Source: Emticicia soli
Lineage (GTDB): Bacteria > Bacteroidota > Bacteroidia > Cytophagales > Spirosomataceae
Direction: 5' to 3'
DNA length: 64,000 nucleotides
NCBI RefSeq assembly: GCF_037860775.1
Contig: NZ_JBBEWC010000007.1
Span: forward strand, 248,001 to 312,000
The position numbers and the translations under genes were made by a program. The notes under the pieces are model-generated. The model saw only the letters and a program-made list of their open reading frames with translations. It had not been told where the DNA came from and did not search any database. This document shows, one piece after another, positions 1-9,068 of this stretch. The stretch's first letter is position 1. Each line of letters begins with the position of its first letter.

Positions 1-1059
1 ATCGTTCAGGAAATTTCCCGGAATCTCCAACATACCCTTAATCAAGCCTTTGCTGAAAGTTTTAGACTGGCTGCCTACGTTAAATACACATTCACCCGTC
101 ATGTTATATAAAAATACACTTAGGTTGAGGTCGGCAGTATCAAGCATATTCCAGAACTCAAAACTGATTTTCAGTGGCGTACGTACATCTATATTTTTGC
201 TGCCGTTTATCAGGTCTGGCAATACTTCAATATGTTTCACTCTCACTAAATCATTACCCGGCGCATCCTCAGGGTTTTCCCAGTTCTGGCTTAGCTGAAA
301 TCTTGAAATACTTGCCATGTAATCGTGCAATACCTCACCAACTTCGCCATATTTTACAAGATTCCCTTTTTGCAGAAAAGCAGCTTTGTTACAAAGCCCT
401 TGGATAGCCGTGGCATTATGGCTCACAAAAAGCACTGTTCGGCCACTTGACGACACATCTTTCATTTTACCAAGGCTTTTTTTCTGAAATTCAGAATCAC
501 CTACGGCTAATACTTCATCAACAATCAATATTTCGGGCTCAAGGTGTGCTGCAATAGCAAAGCCTAGGCGCACATACATGCCCGACGAATAACGTTTCAC
601 GGGAGTATCAAGAAATTTTTCAATGCCTGCAAAATCAACAATGGCATCAAATTGTTTCCTGATTTCATCTTGGCGCATACCTAAAATAGCACCATTCAGA
701 AAAATATTCTCACGCCCGGTTAGTTCAGGGTGGAAACCCGTACCCACCTCAAGCAAGCTAGCCATGCGGCCTCTTACTTTTACTTCGCCATACGTTGGCT
801 CAGTAATACGGCTTAGTACTTTCAATAAAGTTGATTTCCCGGCTCCGTTCGAACCCACAATACCTACTCTGTCGCCTTGTTGGATGTCAAAACTTACACC
901 TCGCAATGCCCAGAAAACCTCTTTTGTTTCTTGCTCTTCTTTACTGGTAAAAAATTCTTGTACAAAACCGGTAAGAGTTTCTTTTAAATTCTGATACTTC
1001 TTCTTTTTATGACTAAGTACGTACTTTTTTGATATATTTTTTATAGAAATTGCGTTCAT
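1..1059 (-). CDS. Polysaccharide ABC exporter, ATP-binding subunit (Wzt/KpsT-like), 3' end cut by window
   Basis: Read directly from the complement: the ATG at 1059 opens a frame that runs off the window start without a stop (353 codons visible). It carries Walker A GSNGAGKS (about residues 69-76), the ABC signature YSSGM (157-161), Walker B ILIVDE (177-182) and the switch His near 214. From about residue 250 there is an extra C-terminal domain, as in Wzt proteins that recognise modified O-antigen ends. It should energise export of a lipid-linked polysaccharide across the inner membrane together with the permease whose gene lies just upstream (24-base gap). The substrate cannot be told from sequence. 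Family call is secure; exact polymer is unknown. Confidence 0.93.
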   Translation of the reverse strand, partial: MNAISIKNISKKYVLSHKKKKYQNLKETLTGFVQEFFTSKEEQETKEVFWALRGVSFDIQQGDRVGIVGSNGAGKSTLLKVLSRITEPTYGEVKVRGRMASLLEVGTGFHPELTGRENIFLNGAILGMRQDEIRKQFDAIVDFAGIEKFLDTPVKRYSSGMYVRLGFAIAAHLEPEILIVDEVLAVGDSEFQKKSLGKMKDVSSSGRTVLFVSHNATAIQGLCNKAAFLQKGNLVKYGEVGEVLHDYMASISRFQLSQNWENPEDAPGNDLVRVKHIEVLPDLINGSKNIDVRTPLKISFEFWNMLDTADLNLSVFLYNMTGECVFNVGSQSKTFSKGLIKGMLEIPGNFLND

Positions 1060-1082
1060 GCGAAATGCCACTCAAGGGTGCT

Positions 1083-1919
1083 TTAAATATAATCGACAAA
1101 AGAGTTTTCGTTTTTACGGAAAAACCAAATTGCAAAAATGACCGAAATAGTTACAAATACAAGTGTTGGTATTAAACTTTGCCAATTAAATGGAGCATAG
1201 TCTCCTAATAACGACCATCTTAGGCCATCAATAGTGCCTACAACCGGATTTAGATTATAATAAGGATACCACCATGCATCTTTTTGTTGTTCGCTTGTAT
1301 AACCAACCGGTGAAATGAAAAATCCAAACTGTACTATAAACGGAATTATCTGGGCAATATCACGGTATTTTACGTTTAGTACTGAGGCTATCAAACCAAA
1401 ACCAAAAGCCCCTAAATAGGCAAGAAGCATAAATAAAGGAGCAAATATAATGTGCCAGCTAGGTACAAAATGGTAGTAGATACAGAACACAAAAAACATA
1501 GCAAATGCTATAAGTGCATCTAAAAGCCCAACAAGTAATGAACTGAAAGGGATAATAATACGTGGGAAGTAGACCTTCGAGACCAGATTGCTGTTACCAA
1601 CAATACTATTACTGATTTGCGAAAGACATTGAGAAAAAAACAACCAGATGATTACACCCGGAATTACAATAAGCATATAGGGTAGGGTGGCATCAACTTC
1701 CATTTTGGCAATTTTGCCAAAAGCAAAGGTCATTACCAGCGCAGTGAGTAAAGGACGAAAAACTGCCCAGGCTATGCCTAAGACAGTTTGTTTGTAGCGC
1801 ACCATTACGTCACGCTTACCTAATATCCAGAATAATTCTCTTTGTTGCCAGACTTCTCTCCAATAATGTAGTGCCGATTTACCCGCTTTAATTACTACTT
1901 CGTTCTCCGATTTTTTCAT
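1083..1919 (-). CDS. ABC-2 type polysaccharide export permease (Wzm/KpsM-like)
   Basis: A 278-residue protein with a cytosolic N-terminus containing ELFWILGKRDVMVRYKQT, typical of ABC-2 O-antigen/teichoic acid permeases, followed by about six hydrophobic segments and the motif KYRDIAQIIPF before the last membrane pairs. Length is normal for the family. It would form the channel for the ATPase encoded next on the same strand, probably in one operon. The C-terminus ends KNENSFVDYI, a cytosolic tail usual in this family. The adjoining Wzz-like and Wza-like genes suggest the polymer crosses the whole envelope. Confidence 0.93.
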   Translation of the reverse strand: MKKSENEVVIKAGKSALHYWREVWQQRELFWILGKRDVMVRYKQTVLGIAWAVFRPLLTALVMTFAFGKIAKMEVDATLPYMLIVIPGVIIWLFFSQCLSQISNSIVGNSNLVSKVYFPRIIIPFSSLLVGLLDALIAFAMFFVFCIYYHFVPSWHIIFAPLFMLLAYLGAFGFGLIASVLNVKYRDIAQIIPFIVQFGFFISPVGYTSEQQKDAWWYPYYNLNPVVGTIDGLRWSLLGDYAPFNWQSLIPTLVFVTISVIFAIWFFRKNENSFVDYI

Positions 1920-1963
1920 TCACAAAAGATTCTATACAAACAGACAAAAATATTTTTTTCAAA

Positions 1964-3070
1964 TTAGCTTACTAACTCCTGATAGGTTTTACGTGCAATG
2001 ATAAAAATCAGGCAAACGAAAAATCCTAGAAACGCTCCTATTTTGGTGCTTCCGCCAATGGTATAGTCTTTACGCAATAAAGGTAAGCGTACAGGCTGAA
2101 GCAGAGTAAACAGTGGAGTCTGGTGTATTAATAACATACGAAGGTTCTCAACGGTTGCCATTTGCGTATAATATTGATTCGAAATAAAGGTGTTATTTCT
2201 ATTCAATTGTTGCTGGCGCATAGGGGCTGTTGGGTCAACAGCATTCATGTTCTGGAAAGTCGTAATAGCCAACTGGCGGTCGGTTGAGTTAAGTTTGCCT
2301 TGAAGCTCGTTTAATCTCTCAACCTGAATATCATATATCTCTTTGGTTTTCTTAGTACGAACATCAATGTAGAATTCCTCAAGCGTTTTCAAAAGCGTTT
2401 CAAGCCATACTTTGGTTAGCATTTCACTATTTGTAGTTGCCGACAAAATCATGATTGAGCCATTTTTATCTAATGGTTTCAACTCTGTTTGTTTAAGCAA
2501 TTTTTCGTAGATAGTAGCTACCAACTCATTTTCGGTTTTGTTGAATTTCTCTGGGTCTTTAGGAACAAATCTGAAATTGATAGCGGCTTTGTTTGGCTCA
2601 TGGAACATATCGCCACCCCATTCTTTAATTCTGATATCACTACTATCTTTATAATAGTTGATGAAAAGGGTCTTTTTGCCATAAATTGTTACTTCTTTCA
2701 TCAAAGCTCTTTCGTACAGAGTCTTCGATGAAGTAACAAGGTTAAAATTACCACCACTAAATAAATCATTAGATTGGGCACCCATATTACCAACGCCAAA
2801 GGCAGTGGCAATACCTGCAAAACCACCCATGCCGCCACCTTGATTGGCCGAGCCTGACTCAAGGTTAAACTGAATTTCGCCATAGTACTGCGACTCTTTG
2901 AAGTTTTTTATATCAAGTAAAATACTGATGATTGTACCTGCAGCAATACCAATCAATAAGAGTTTCCACTCACTGCCAATCAGTTTAAATATATTAGCTA
3001 TCTTCTGAATCAAATCTTTGGTACTGATTTGTTCTTCTTGTATTATTTGTGTTTCAGCCATTTTGGTCAT
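1964..3070 (-). CDS. Wzz-like polysaccharide chain-length/co-polymerase protein
   Basis: 368 residues with the Wzz layout: a short cytosolic N-terminus, a first membrane helix near residues 36-53 (LLLIGIAAGTIISILLD), a long periplasmic part with helical stretches (ETLLKTLEEFYIDV, ERLNELQGKLNS), and a second membrane helix near the C-terminus (AFLGFFVCLIFIIARK). A glycine-rich stretch, NQGGGMGGFAG, follows the first helix. No tyrosine-kinase domain is fused, so it is a bare co-polymerase. The start at 3070 has an alternative in-frame ATG three codons in (MAETQ, at 3061). It lies between the SLBB export gene and the ABC permease gene, all on the minus strand, so one export operon is likely. Confidence 0.88.
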   Translation of the reverse strand: MTKMAETQIIQEEQISTKDLIQKIANIFKLIGSEWKLLLIGIAAGTIISILLDIKNFKESQYYGEIQFNLESGSANQGGGMGGFAGIATAFGVGNMGAQSNDLFSGGNFNLVTSSKTLYERALMKEVTIYGKKTLFINYYKDSSDIRIKEWGGDMFHEPNKAAINFRFVPKDPEKFNKTENELVATIYEKLLKQTELKPLDKNGSIMILSATTNSEMLTKVWLETLLKTLEEFYIDVRTKKTKEIYDIQVERLNELQGKLNSTDRQLAITTFQNMNAVDPTAPMRQQQLNRNNTFISNQYYTQMATVENLRMLLIHQTPLFTLLQPVRLPLLRKDYTIGGSTKIGAFLGFFVCLIFIIARKTYQELVS

Positions 3071-3097
3071 ATAAAATAATGTTGTGTTACAGCCTTT

Positions 3098-5584
3098 TTA
3101 TCTTGTGATTCGTAAGATACCAATGATACCAATAAGGGTAGTAATGGTTGCACTAACAGTACCTAGCAAGTTCTGAACCTGAGAAATCTGTTGTTGCGCT
3201 GTTGCTGTTTTTTGAGGAATAATGATTTCTGAACCCGGTGCTACTCTTGGGTATATGTTAACAAATAAGAATCGTCTTGTTCTATCAACCGAGCCATTTG
3301 CATAAAGTACGTATGATTTACTTTTCAGAGAGCGTTTTGTGAAACCACCTGCTTTTGAGATATAGTTCATAAAATTGTCTCTGTCGAAGAATTTAACTGT
3401 TGTTGGGTATAAAACCTCACCTTGCACACGTACTGTTTCCAAACGCTTAGGAATACGGATAACATCACCATCTTGTAGAATCATATCTTCACTAGAACCC
3501 GGATTCTCAAGAATCTTTCTTAAATCAATACCAATCAACGATTTTTTAGTGGCATCGACGTCTTCAACTTCAATGGCCTGATTACCTTTTACACTATTGG
3601 CAATTTCGTTAATTGTTTTTCTGCGTTGTTCTATTTCAATTTCGCTCAACTGCACTTCTCTGATTAAAGTTGCACCTTCGAGGTATGACTGAGGCGTAAG
3701 ACCACCAGCACGTTTAACGATGTCCGAAACTTTTTCGTCTTTACTTTTGATACCATATTTGGCAGGGAAAATCACTTCGCCTTCTACATCAACAAAAGCT
3801 TGTTTTACGTAGTTTGGCGATTTTCTGATGAAGATTTCATCAAATGGAAACAACACAAAGTTGTTGCCCGCTTGCTCTACACTTAAATCAGGACGAATAT
3901 TAAACTCGTAAGTATCTGAAATTTGGGCATTAGCTGAGGTAGGGTCAACATTGCGTTTTCTACGGACAACCTCCACTCTTGATAACGATGCCGACTCTGA
4001 CAAACCACCAACTTTTACCAATACGTCTTCAATAGTAAGGTTTCTTACAAAAGGTAATTCAATGCCTTCTTCACCTTCAGGGTTATTGATTGCCCCCTGA
4101 ATACGCACGTATGCAGGCTCTGTCAAATCAAATATTGACGGAATCGTAACCAAGTCTTCACGTTTCAGCGGTACATCAGCGGCTTTACCTTTCATAATAT
4201 CATCAAGGTTTACCGAGATATTTTCGATAATCATGTCGTCACGGGTTCTTACAATGGCAATTCTACCAGTAAGAGCTTCACCTCTTAGTCCCTCTGCCGA
4301 TTTAATTAACTCTAATAAAGTTGTATTGTTATCTAACGAATACTGACCCGGACGGAAAATAGCTCCTTCAATAGAAACCATATTTTCGTAACGCTCTAAT
4401 AATCTTTCTGTTACAATTGAGTCGCCAGACATTACATTGAAAGTTGGGAAGTCAGTTTCCATTACATCAATAATTCTGCGCTCTCTGCTTGTATTTCTAT
4501 GTACTTTTAAGCGGTGTTTGTATGCATATTGGTTAAATCCACCTGCATAAGTTATCGCATCTTGTAATTTTTCGTTTTCAGTTAACTCAAACAAACCGTT
4601 TCGTTTTGTATTTCCTTGCATAGCTATACGGGCCAGATAAGGAGTTACCTGCACCACATCTTGGTCTTGCAAAATAATGTTGTTTTTAGCATAGCCTCTC
4701 ATCAATACCTCGTAAAGGTCAAGCGTTGCTGCAACTCTGTTGTTACGTATTACTTGAATTTTACGATAAGTGCCTAGTTCGTTTGGCCCACCGCACACAT
4801 AAAGTGCATTAAGAATAGTAGAAAGCGATGATAAGGTATATGTACCGGGTGCTATAACTTCACCTGTAATAGTTACTTTAATACTTCTGATATTACCCAA
4901 CGAAACCACTAAGTGCGTATTGGCAGGGTTACCTGCATAAGGCATTAAGCCAATATAAACTTTCGATAATTTATTTAAAATTTTCTCACGGGCTTGTTCC
5001 ATTGTAGAACCTGCCAGATATACCAAACCTACACGGTCTAATGTAATATAACCATCGGGCGAGATAATTGCTTTATAAGTAGCTTGTGAATAACCGTAGA
5101 TTTCGATAATCAACTGGTCGTTTGGCCCTAAGATATAGTTGCTTGGCGTTGCAATATTAATAGCAGGTGTAGGGTCAAACTTAATTGTGTTGAATAAATT
5201 ATAACCAAAAATTCTTCTTCTTAAAGTTACTTTTGCTACGTCTTGGTCTTCTTCTTGCTCACGTATTTGTCTCAGCGAATCTTCTCTTGTCATGGCAAGC
5301 TGGTCAGCCGCATTCAACTGTAAGTTTCTGATACCGTTAGGATCATTGGTTACTGCGGCACGATTCCGGTTTTGTGTTTGCGGTGCCTGAGGATTTTGGT
5401 TACGCCCGATTGGCATATTAGGGTTAGCCGGAGTGTTTGCTGGATTCGCTGGAGTAACAGGTGCGTTTGTTGGTGCATTCGCTGGAGCATTGCCTGTATT
5501 TTGTCCAAAAGAATTGCTAATTATTAGTGTAAAAAGCGTAATTTTGAGAAAACTTTGTAAGAAATTATTTTTGTTAAATTTCAT
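3098..5584 (-). CDS. Wza-like polysaccharide export protein with multiple SLBB domains
   Basis: The frame is open to 5686, but the start at 5584 is preferred because it opens a clean signal peptide (MKFNKNNFLQSFLKITLF then a stretch ending in SFGQ), giving 828 residues. After a low-complexity Asn/Pro/Ala linker (repeats of NAPAN and PANP) comes the poly-export domain (YILGPNDQLIIEIYGY) and then several SLBB beta-grasp repeats (for example VRIQGAINNPEGEEG, AFVDVEGEVIFPAKYG, VRVQGEVLYP). It ends in a hydrophobic segment that could be a membrane anchor. Such proteins form the periplasmic/outer-membrane exit channel for capsule or exopolysaccharide. It is longer than E. coli Wza (about 380 residues) because it has more SLBB repeats, which is usual in Bacteroidota. 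Confidence 0.9.
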   Translation of the reverse strand: MKFNKNNFLQSFLKITLFTLIISNSFGQNTGNAPANAPTNAPVTPANPANTPANPNMPIGRNQNPQAPQTQNRNRAAVTNDPNGIRNLQLNAADQLAMTREDSLRQIREQEEDQDVAKVTLRRRIFGYNLFNTIKFDPTPAINIATPSNYILGPNDQLIIEIYGYSQATYKAIISPDGYITLDRVGLVYLAGSTMEQAREKILNKLSKVYIGLMPYAGNPANTHLVVSLGNIRSIKVTITGEVIAPGTYTLSSLSTILNALYVCGGPNELGTYRKIQVIRNNRVAATLDLYEVLMRGYAKNNIILQDQDVVQVTPYLARIAMQGNTKRNGLFELTENEKLQDAITYAGGFNQYAYKHRLKVHRNTSRERRIIDVMETDFPTFNVMSGDSIVTERLLERYENMVSIEGAIFRPGQYSLDNNTTLLELIKSAEGLRGEALTGRIAIVRTRDDMIIENISVNLDDIMKGKAADVPLKREDLVTIPSIFDLTEPAYVRIQGAINNPEGEEGIELPFVRNLTIEDVLVKVGGLSESASLSRVEVVRRKRNVDPTSANAQISDTYEFNIRPDLSVEQAGNNFVLFPFDEIFIRKSPNYVKQAFVDVEGEVIFPAKYGIKSKDEKVSDIVKRAGGLTPQSYLEGATLIREVQLSEIEIEQRRKTINEIANSVKGNQAIEVEDVDATKKSLIGIDLRKILENPGSSEDMILQDGDVIRIPKRLETVRVQGEVLYPTTVKFFDRDNFMNYISKAGGFTKRSLKSKSYVLYANGSVDRTRRFLFVNIYPRVAPGSEIIIPQKTATAQQQISQVQNLLGTVSATITTLIGIIGILRITR

Positions 5585-5762
5585 ATGTATAACGTTATTT
5601 GCCGAATTGCTGTTTAAGTATTTAATGCGCAAGAGATGAAAACATTGCAAAGTAAGCGAAGTTTTTTTATTTTTTTGCTGTTTCATATTAAGTATGTGTT
5701 AAAAAGAACTTTGAAATACAAAGTAAAATATTAAAATCGAATAAATCAAAATTTTTTTCAAA

Positions 5763-7661
5763 ATGGCTGAAAATAAGGAAGTAACTTATAATGAAGATAG
5801 TATCCGTTCGCTCGATTGGAAAGAACACATAAGATTGCGCCCTGGTATGTATATCGGGAAATTAGGCGATGGTTCGGCGGCTGACGACGGAATCTATGTT
5901 TTGTTAAAAGAGGTGTTAGACAATTGCATTGATGAGTATGCCATGGGCTATGGGAGGTCTATTGAAATAAAATTAGAGGAGGGCTCTGTTGAGGTAAGAG
6001 ACTATGGCCGTGGGATTCCGCTCGGAAAAGTGGTTGATGTTGTATCAAAAATAAACACCGGCGCCAAGTATGATAGCAAGGCTTTCCAGAAAGCCGTTGG
6101 GTTGAATGGCGTTGGTACAAAGGCAGTAAATGCCCTTTCGTCATATTTTAAAGTACAGGCTTTCAGAGAAGGTAAATCTAAATGGGCCGAATTTACCAAA
6201 GGTGATTTGGTAAAAGAATCGCAGATTATTGATTCTGACCAAAAGAATGGAACATTGGTGTCGTTTACGCCAGATGCCAGCGTTTTTAAGCATTACCATT
6301 ATATACCGCAATTTGTTGAGGCCATGATATGGAATTACTGCTACCTGAATGCAGGAATGACCATTGTATTCAATAAGCAAAAGTATATTTCTCAGAATGG
6401 TTTATTAGACTTGCTTCGTCGTAAAACCGATGAAGAGTCGCTGCGTTACCCAATCATTCACTTAAAAGGAGAAGATATTGAAGTAGCACTTTCGCATAGT
6501 AATCAATATGGTGAAGAATACTACTCATTTGTAAACGGCCAAAATACTACACAGGGTGGAACGCACCTTTCGGGCTTCCGTGAGGCAATTGTGCGTACTG
6601 TGCGTGAACACTTTGGTAAAGACTATGCACCGGAAGATATTCGCCAGTCTATTATCGGGGCAATCTCAATTCGAGTACAAGAGCCTGTTTTTGAGTCTCA
6701 GACAAAAACCAAACTTGGTTCATTGACAATGTCACCTGAGCCAAACTCTCAAACCGTAAGGGTATTTATTGCTGATTTCCTGAAAGAAAAACTAGATAAT
6801 TTCCTTCACATGAATCCGGCAATTAAAGAAGCCTTAAAGAAAAGAATTGAGCAGTCGGAAAGAGAGCGTAAGGAATTGGCTGGAATTAAGAAGCTAGCTA
6901 ACGAAAGAGCCAAAAAAGCTAATTTGCATAATCGTAAGCTAAGAGATTGCCGTTTCCACTTAGACGACGAAAAGAATGAAAAACGCTTTGACACCGTAAT
7001 GTTTATTACCGAGGGAGACTCCGCTAGTGGTTCTATTACCAAAGCCCGAAATCCTGAGTTACAAGCGGTTTTCAGTTTGAGAGGAAAGCCTCTAAACAGT
7101 TTCGGACTAACCAAAAAGATAGTTTACGAAAATGAAGAGTTTAACCTCTTGCAACACGCACTCAATATTGAAGAAGGATTAGATGGCTTACGCTACAAAA
7201 AAATTATTGTAGCTACCGATGCTGACGTTGACGGTATGCACATTCGTTTACTTTTGTTGACGTTCTTCTTGCAGTTTTTCCCTGATTTAGTAAGAGAAGG
7301 ACACCTTTATATTTTGGAAACGCCGTTATTCAGGGTTAGAAATAAGAAAGAGACCATCTATTGCTATTCTGACGAAGAAAAAGAAAAGGCGATTAAGAAA
7401 CTTGGACCGAAGCCTGAAATCACCCGTTTCAAAGGTCTGGGTGAAATTTCACCTAATGAGTTTGAAGGTTTTATCGGCGAAGATATAAGGTTAGAGCCGG
7501 TTATTTTAGAAAAAGAGTCTTCAATTGCCAAGATTCTTAGCTATTACATGGGCAAAAACACACCAGACCGCCAAAAATTCATTATCGATAACCTAAGAGT
7601 AGAAAAGGACGAAGTTGATGAGGTTTTAGGGAAAATTATTGACATAAAAGATGTTGCATAA
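5763..7661 (+). CDS. parE: DNA topoisomerase IV subunit B (or GyrB-type paralogue)
   Basis: 632 residues, the ATPase/TOPRIM subunit of a type IIA topoisomerase. GHKL ATPase motifs are visible: DNCIDEY, RDYGRGIP and GLNGVGTKAVNALS. The TOPRIM domain has EGDSASGS (about residue 417) and ATDADVDGMHI (about 483), the Mg-binding acidic residues. Length and the compact C-terminus fit ParE rather than the longer E. coli type GyrB. No parC partner is adjacent. It is transcribed away from the export operon, and a strong hairpin terminator follows 6 bases after the stop. The parE/gyrB split cannot be fully settled without an alignment, but length favours parE. Confidence 0.9.
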   Translation: MAENKEVTYNEDSIRSLDWKEHIRLRPGMYIGKLGDGSAADDGIYVLLKEVLDNCIDEYAMGYGRSIEIKLEEGSVEVRDYGRGIPLGKVVDVVSKINTGAKYDSKAFQKAVGLNGVGTKAVNALSSYFKVQAFREGKSKWAEFTKGDLVKESQIIDSDQKNGTLVSFTPDASVFKHYHYIPQFVEAMIWNYCYLNAGMTIVFNKQKYISQNGLLDLLRRKTDEESLRYPIIHLKGEDIEVALSHSNQYGEEYYSFVNGQNTTQGGTHLSGFREAIVRTVREHFGKDYAPEDIRQSIIGAISIRVQEPVFESQTKTKLGSLTMSPEPNSQTVRVFIADFLKEKLDNFLHMNPAIKEALKKRIEQSERERKELAGIKKLANERAKKANLHNRKLRDCRFHLDDEKNEKRFDTVMFITEGDSASGSITKARNPELQAVFSLRGKPLNSFGLTKKIVYENEEFNLLQHALNIEEGLDGLRYKKIIVATDADVDGMHIRLLLLTFFLQFFPDLVREGHLYILETPLFRVRNKKETIYCYSDEEKEKAIKKLGPKPEITRFKGLGEISPNEFEGFIGEDIRLEPVILEKESSIAKILSYYMGKNTPDRQKFIIDNLRVEKDEVDEVLGKIIDIKDVA

Positions 7662-7666
7662 AATAC

Positions 7667-7698
7667 ATAGTCTCGGTGTTGATTGGCACCGAGACTAT
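7667..7698 (+). terminator. Rho-independent terminator after parE
   Basis: A perfect 12-bp stem (7667-7678 with 7687-7698, core GTCTCGGTG / CACCGAGAC) with an 8-base loop, followed by a short T-containing run. It lies just after the parE stop and 58 bases before pheA, so the two genes are probably separate transcripts. Confidence 0.85.
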
Positions 7699-7755
7699 TT
7701 TATAAATAACAAAGCCCCTTACATAATTTTTGAAATTTAAACACCTATCCAAACA

Positions 7756-8829
7756 GTGACACTCGAGGAAATACGCAAAGACATTGATTCGATTGACGAC
7801 CAATTGTTAGTATTGCTTAATCAACGTATGCAGTTAGTGCATAAAGTTGGCGAAATTAAGCGTTCAACCAAAGCCCTTATATACAGACCGGAGCGAGAAA
7901 AGCAGATTCTTGACCGGATGAACTCTCAAAATGATGGCCCACTTAACAAACAAGCCATTGAGGCTATTTTCCTTGAAATCTTTGCGGCAGCACGTAACAT
8001 TGAGCTACCGGAAAGAGTAGCTTTTTTAGGGCCGGAAGGGAGCTTTACTCACCAGGCCGCCGAGAGCCGTTTTGGTGCTATGAGCGAATACATGACTCTG
8101 CCAACCATAAAGTCGGTATTTGAAGCAGTTGATACTGGTCGGGCTAAGTTTGGGGTGATTCCGATTGAAAATAATCAGGAAGGAATTGTTTATGAAACCG
8201 TTGATTTGCTCAACGAAATGAATGTAAACGTGGCTGCCGAATTGAAGATTCCGGTACATTTTGCATTGGCAACCGAAGCCGAAAATCCATCGAAAATTAA
8301 GCGCATTTACTCTAAAGATATTGCTTTCAGACAATGTAGAGGCTTTTTGAATAAGTATTTTGAGCAAACACACCCAGAAGAAATTCAGGTAGAATCTACC
8401 TCAAAAGCTGCTAAGCTAGCCGCTGAAGACCCCGAGAGTGCAGCTATCTGCTCTGAAATTGCCGCAAAGTTATTCAGCTTACCAATTTTGTTCAATAACA
8501 TTGAAGACAATGGGCAGAATCGCACACGTTTTTATATTCTGGCAAAAGAGTTTGTAAACGGAAAAAGCGGCAATGATAAAACAACCATTATTGCCCGCCT
8601 GCCTGATACCGATAAGCCGGGTATCCTTGCAGGATTCTTACAAGATTTTAAAAAGGCAGGCATTAACTTAACTAAGATTGAAAGCCGCCCGTATAAAGGA
8701 AGTGAAGACTTTAATTTCTGGTTTTTTATAGAGCTTGAAGGCTTCTTTAAAGACGAGAACGTAGAGAAGGTCTTTAAAAAACATAAAAATACAATCAAAT
8801 GGTTGGGCAGTTATGTAAAAAATGCCTGA
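7756..8829 (+). CDS. pheA: Bifunctional chorismate mutase / prephenate dehydratase (P-protein)
   Basis: 357 residues starting at GTG; the start gives MTLEEIRKDIDSID, the normal beginning of an AroQ chorismate mutase. Domains in order: chorismate mutase (about 1-88), prephenate dehydratase (about 92-270, with the catalytic NRTRF motif near 255-259) and an ACT domain (about 275-355, with ESRPYKG, the phenylalanine-sensing signature). It turns chorismate to prephenate and then phenylpyruvate for phenylalanine synthesis, with feedback control expected through ACT. The stop lies 2 bases from the stop of the convergent small membrane gene. Confidence 0.95.
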   Translation: MTLEEIRKDIDSIDDQLLVLLNQRMQLVHKVGEIKRSTKALIYRPEREKQILDRMNSQNDGPLNKQAIEAIFLEIFAAARNIELPERVAFLGPEGSFTHQAAESRFGAMSEYMTLPTIKSVFEAVDTGRAKFGVIPIENNQEGIVYETVDLLNEMNVNVAAELKIPVHFALATEAENPSKIKRIYSKDIAFRQCRGFLNKYFEQTHPEEIQVESTSKAAKLAAEDPESAAICSEIAAKLFSLPILFNNIEDNGQNRTRFYILAKEFVNGKSGNDKTTIIARLPDTDKPGILAGFLQDFKKAGINLTKIESRPYKGSEDFNFWFFIELEGFFKDENVEKVFKKHKNTIKWLGSYVKNA

Positions 8830-8831
8830 TG

Positions 8832-9068
8832 CTATTTTTTGCGGATAATAGCCGCCAGGGCTATCAGAACCCAAATAATATTTACGGCCATTGATGGATA
8901 CGCTTGGTGGAAATATGTATTTATAATAAAACATATTCCACCAATTGCATTTGCCCAAATATAAGATTTATCTTTGGCGTCTAGCTTCCCCTGGATATTC
9001 AGAAAATAAGAACCTGTGATTAACACAGCACCAATCCAACCTACAATTTCGACTAAATCGATTTTCAT
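8832..9068 (-). CDS. Small CBU_0592-type integral membrane protein
   Basis: 78 residues, nearly all in three hydrophobic segments: VGWIGAVLITGSYFLN, a middle one around WANAIGGICFIINTYF, and MAVNIIWVLIALAAII. The pattern GW-G-x-L...YxxN...PSMAVNIIW resembles the CBU_0592 family of small membrane proteins, whose function is not known. The start codon overlaps the end of ribF by 4 bases (9065-9068), so it is translationally coupled to it as the last gene of the run. Confidence 0.8.
   Translation of the reverse strand: MKIDLVEIVGWIGAVLITGSYFLNIQGKLDAKDKSYIWANAIGGICFIINTYFHQAYPSMAVNIIWVLIALAAIIRKK

Noticed and set aside
5400..5510. Asn/Pro/Ala repeats in the SLBB gene as a phase-variable locus
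   Set aside because: The repeats are imperfect, in frame and only low-complexity linker; no homopolymer or tandem slipped-strand motif is seen.
5585..5686. N-terminal extension of the SLBB export protein
   Set aside because: The frame is open to 5686, but the residues before the Met at 5584 are basic and unlike a signal peptide; starting at 5584 gives a clean one.
8826..8835. Near-abutting convergent gene ends here and at 18107, 19847 and 40124-40135
   Set aside because: Small gaps or short overlaps of stop-to-stop genes are common in compact genomes and do not by themselves imply regulation.
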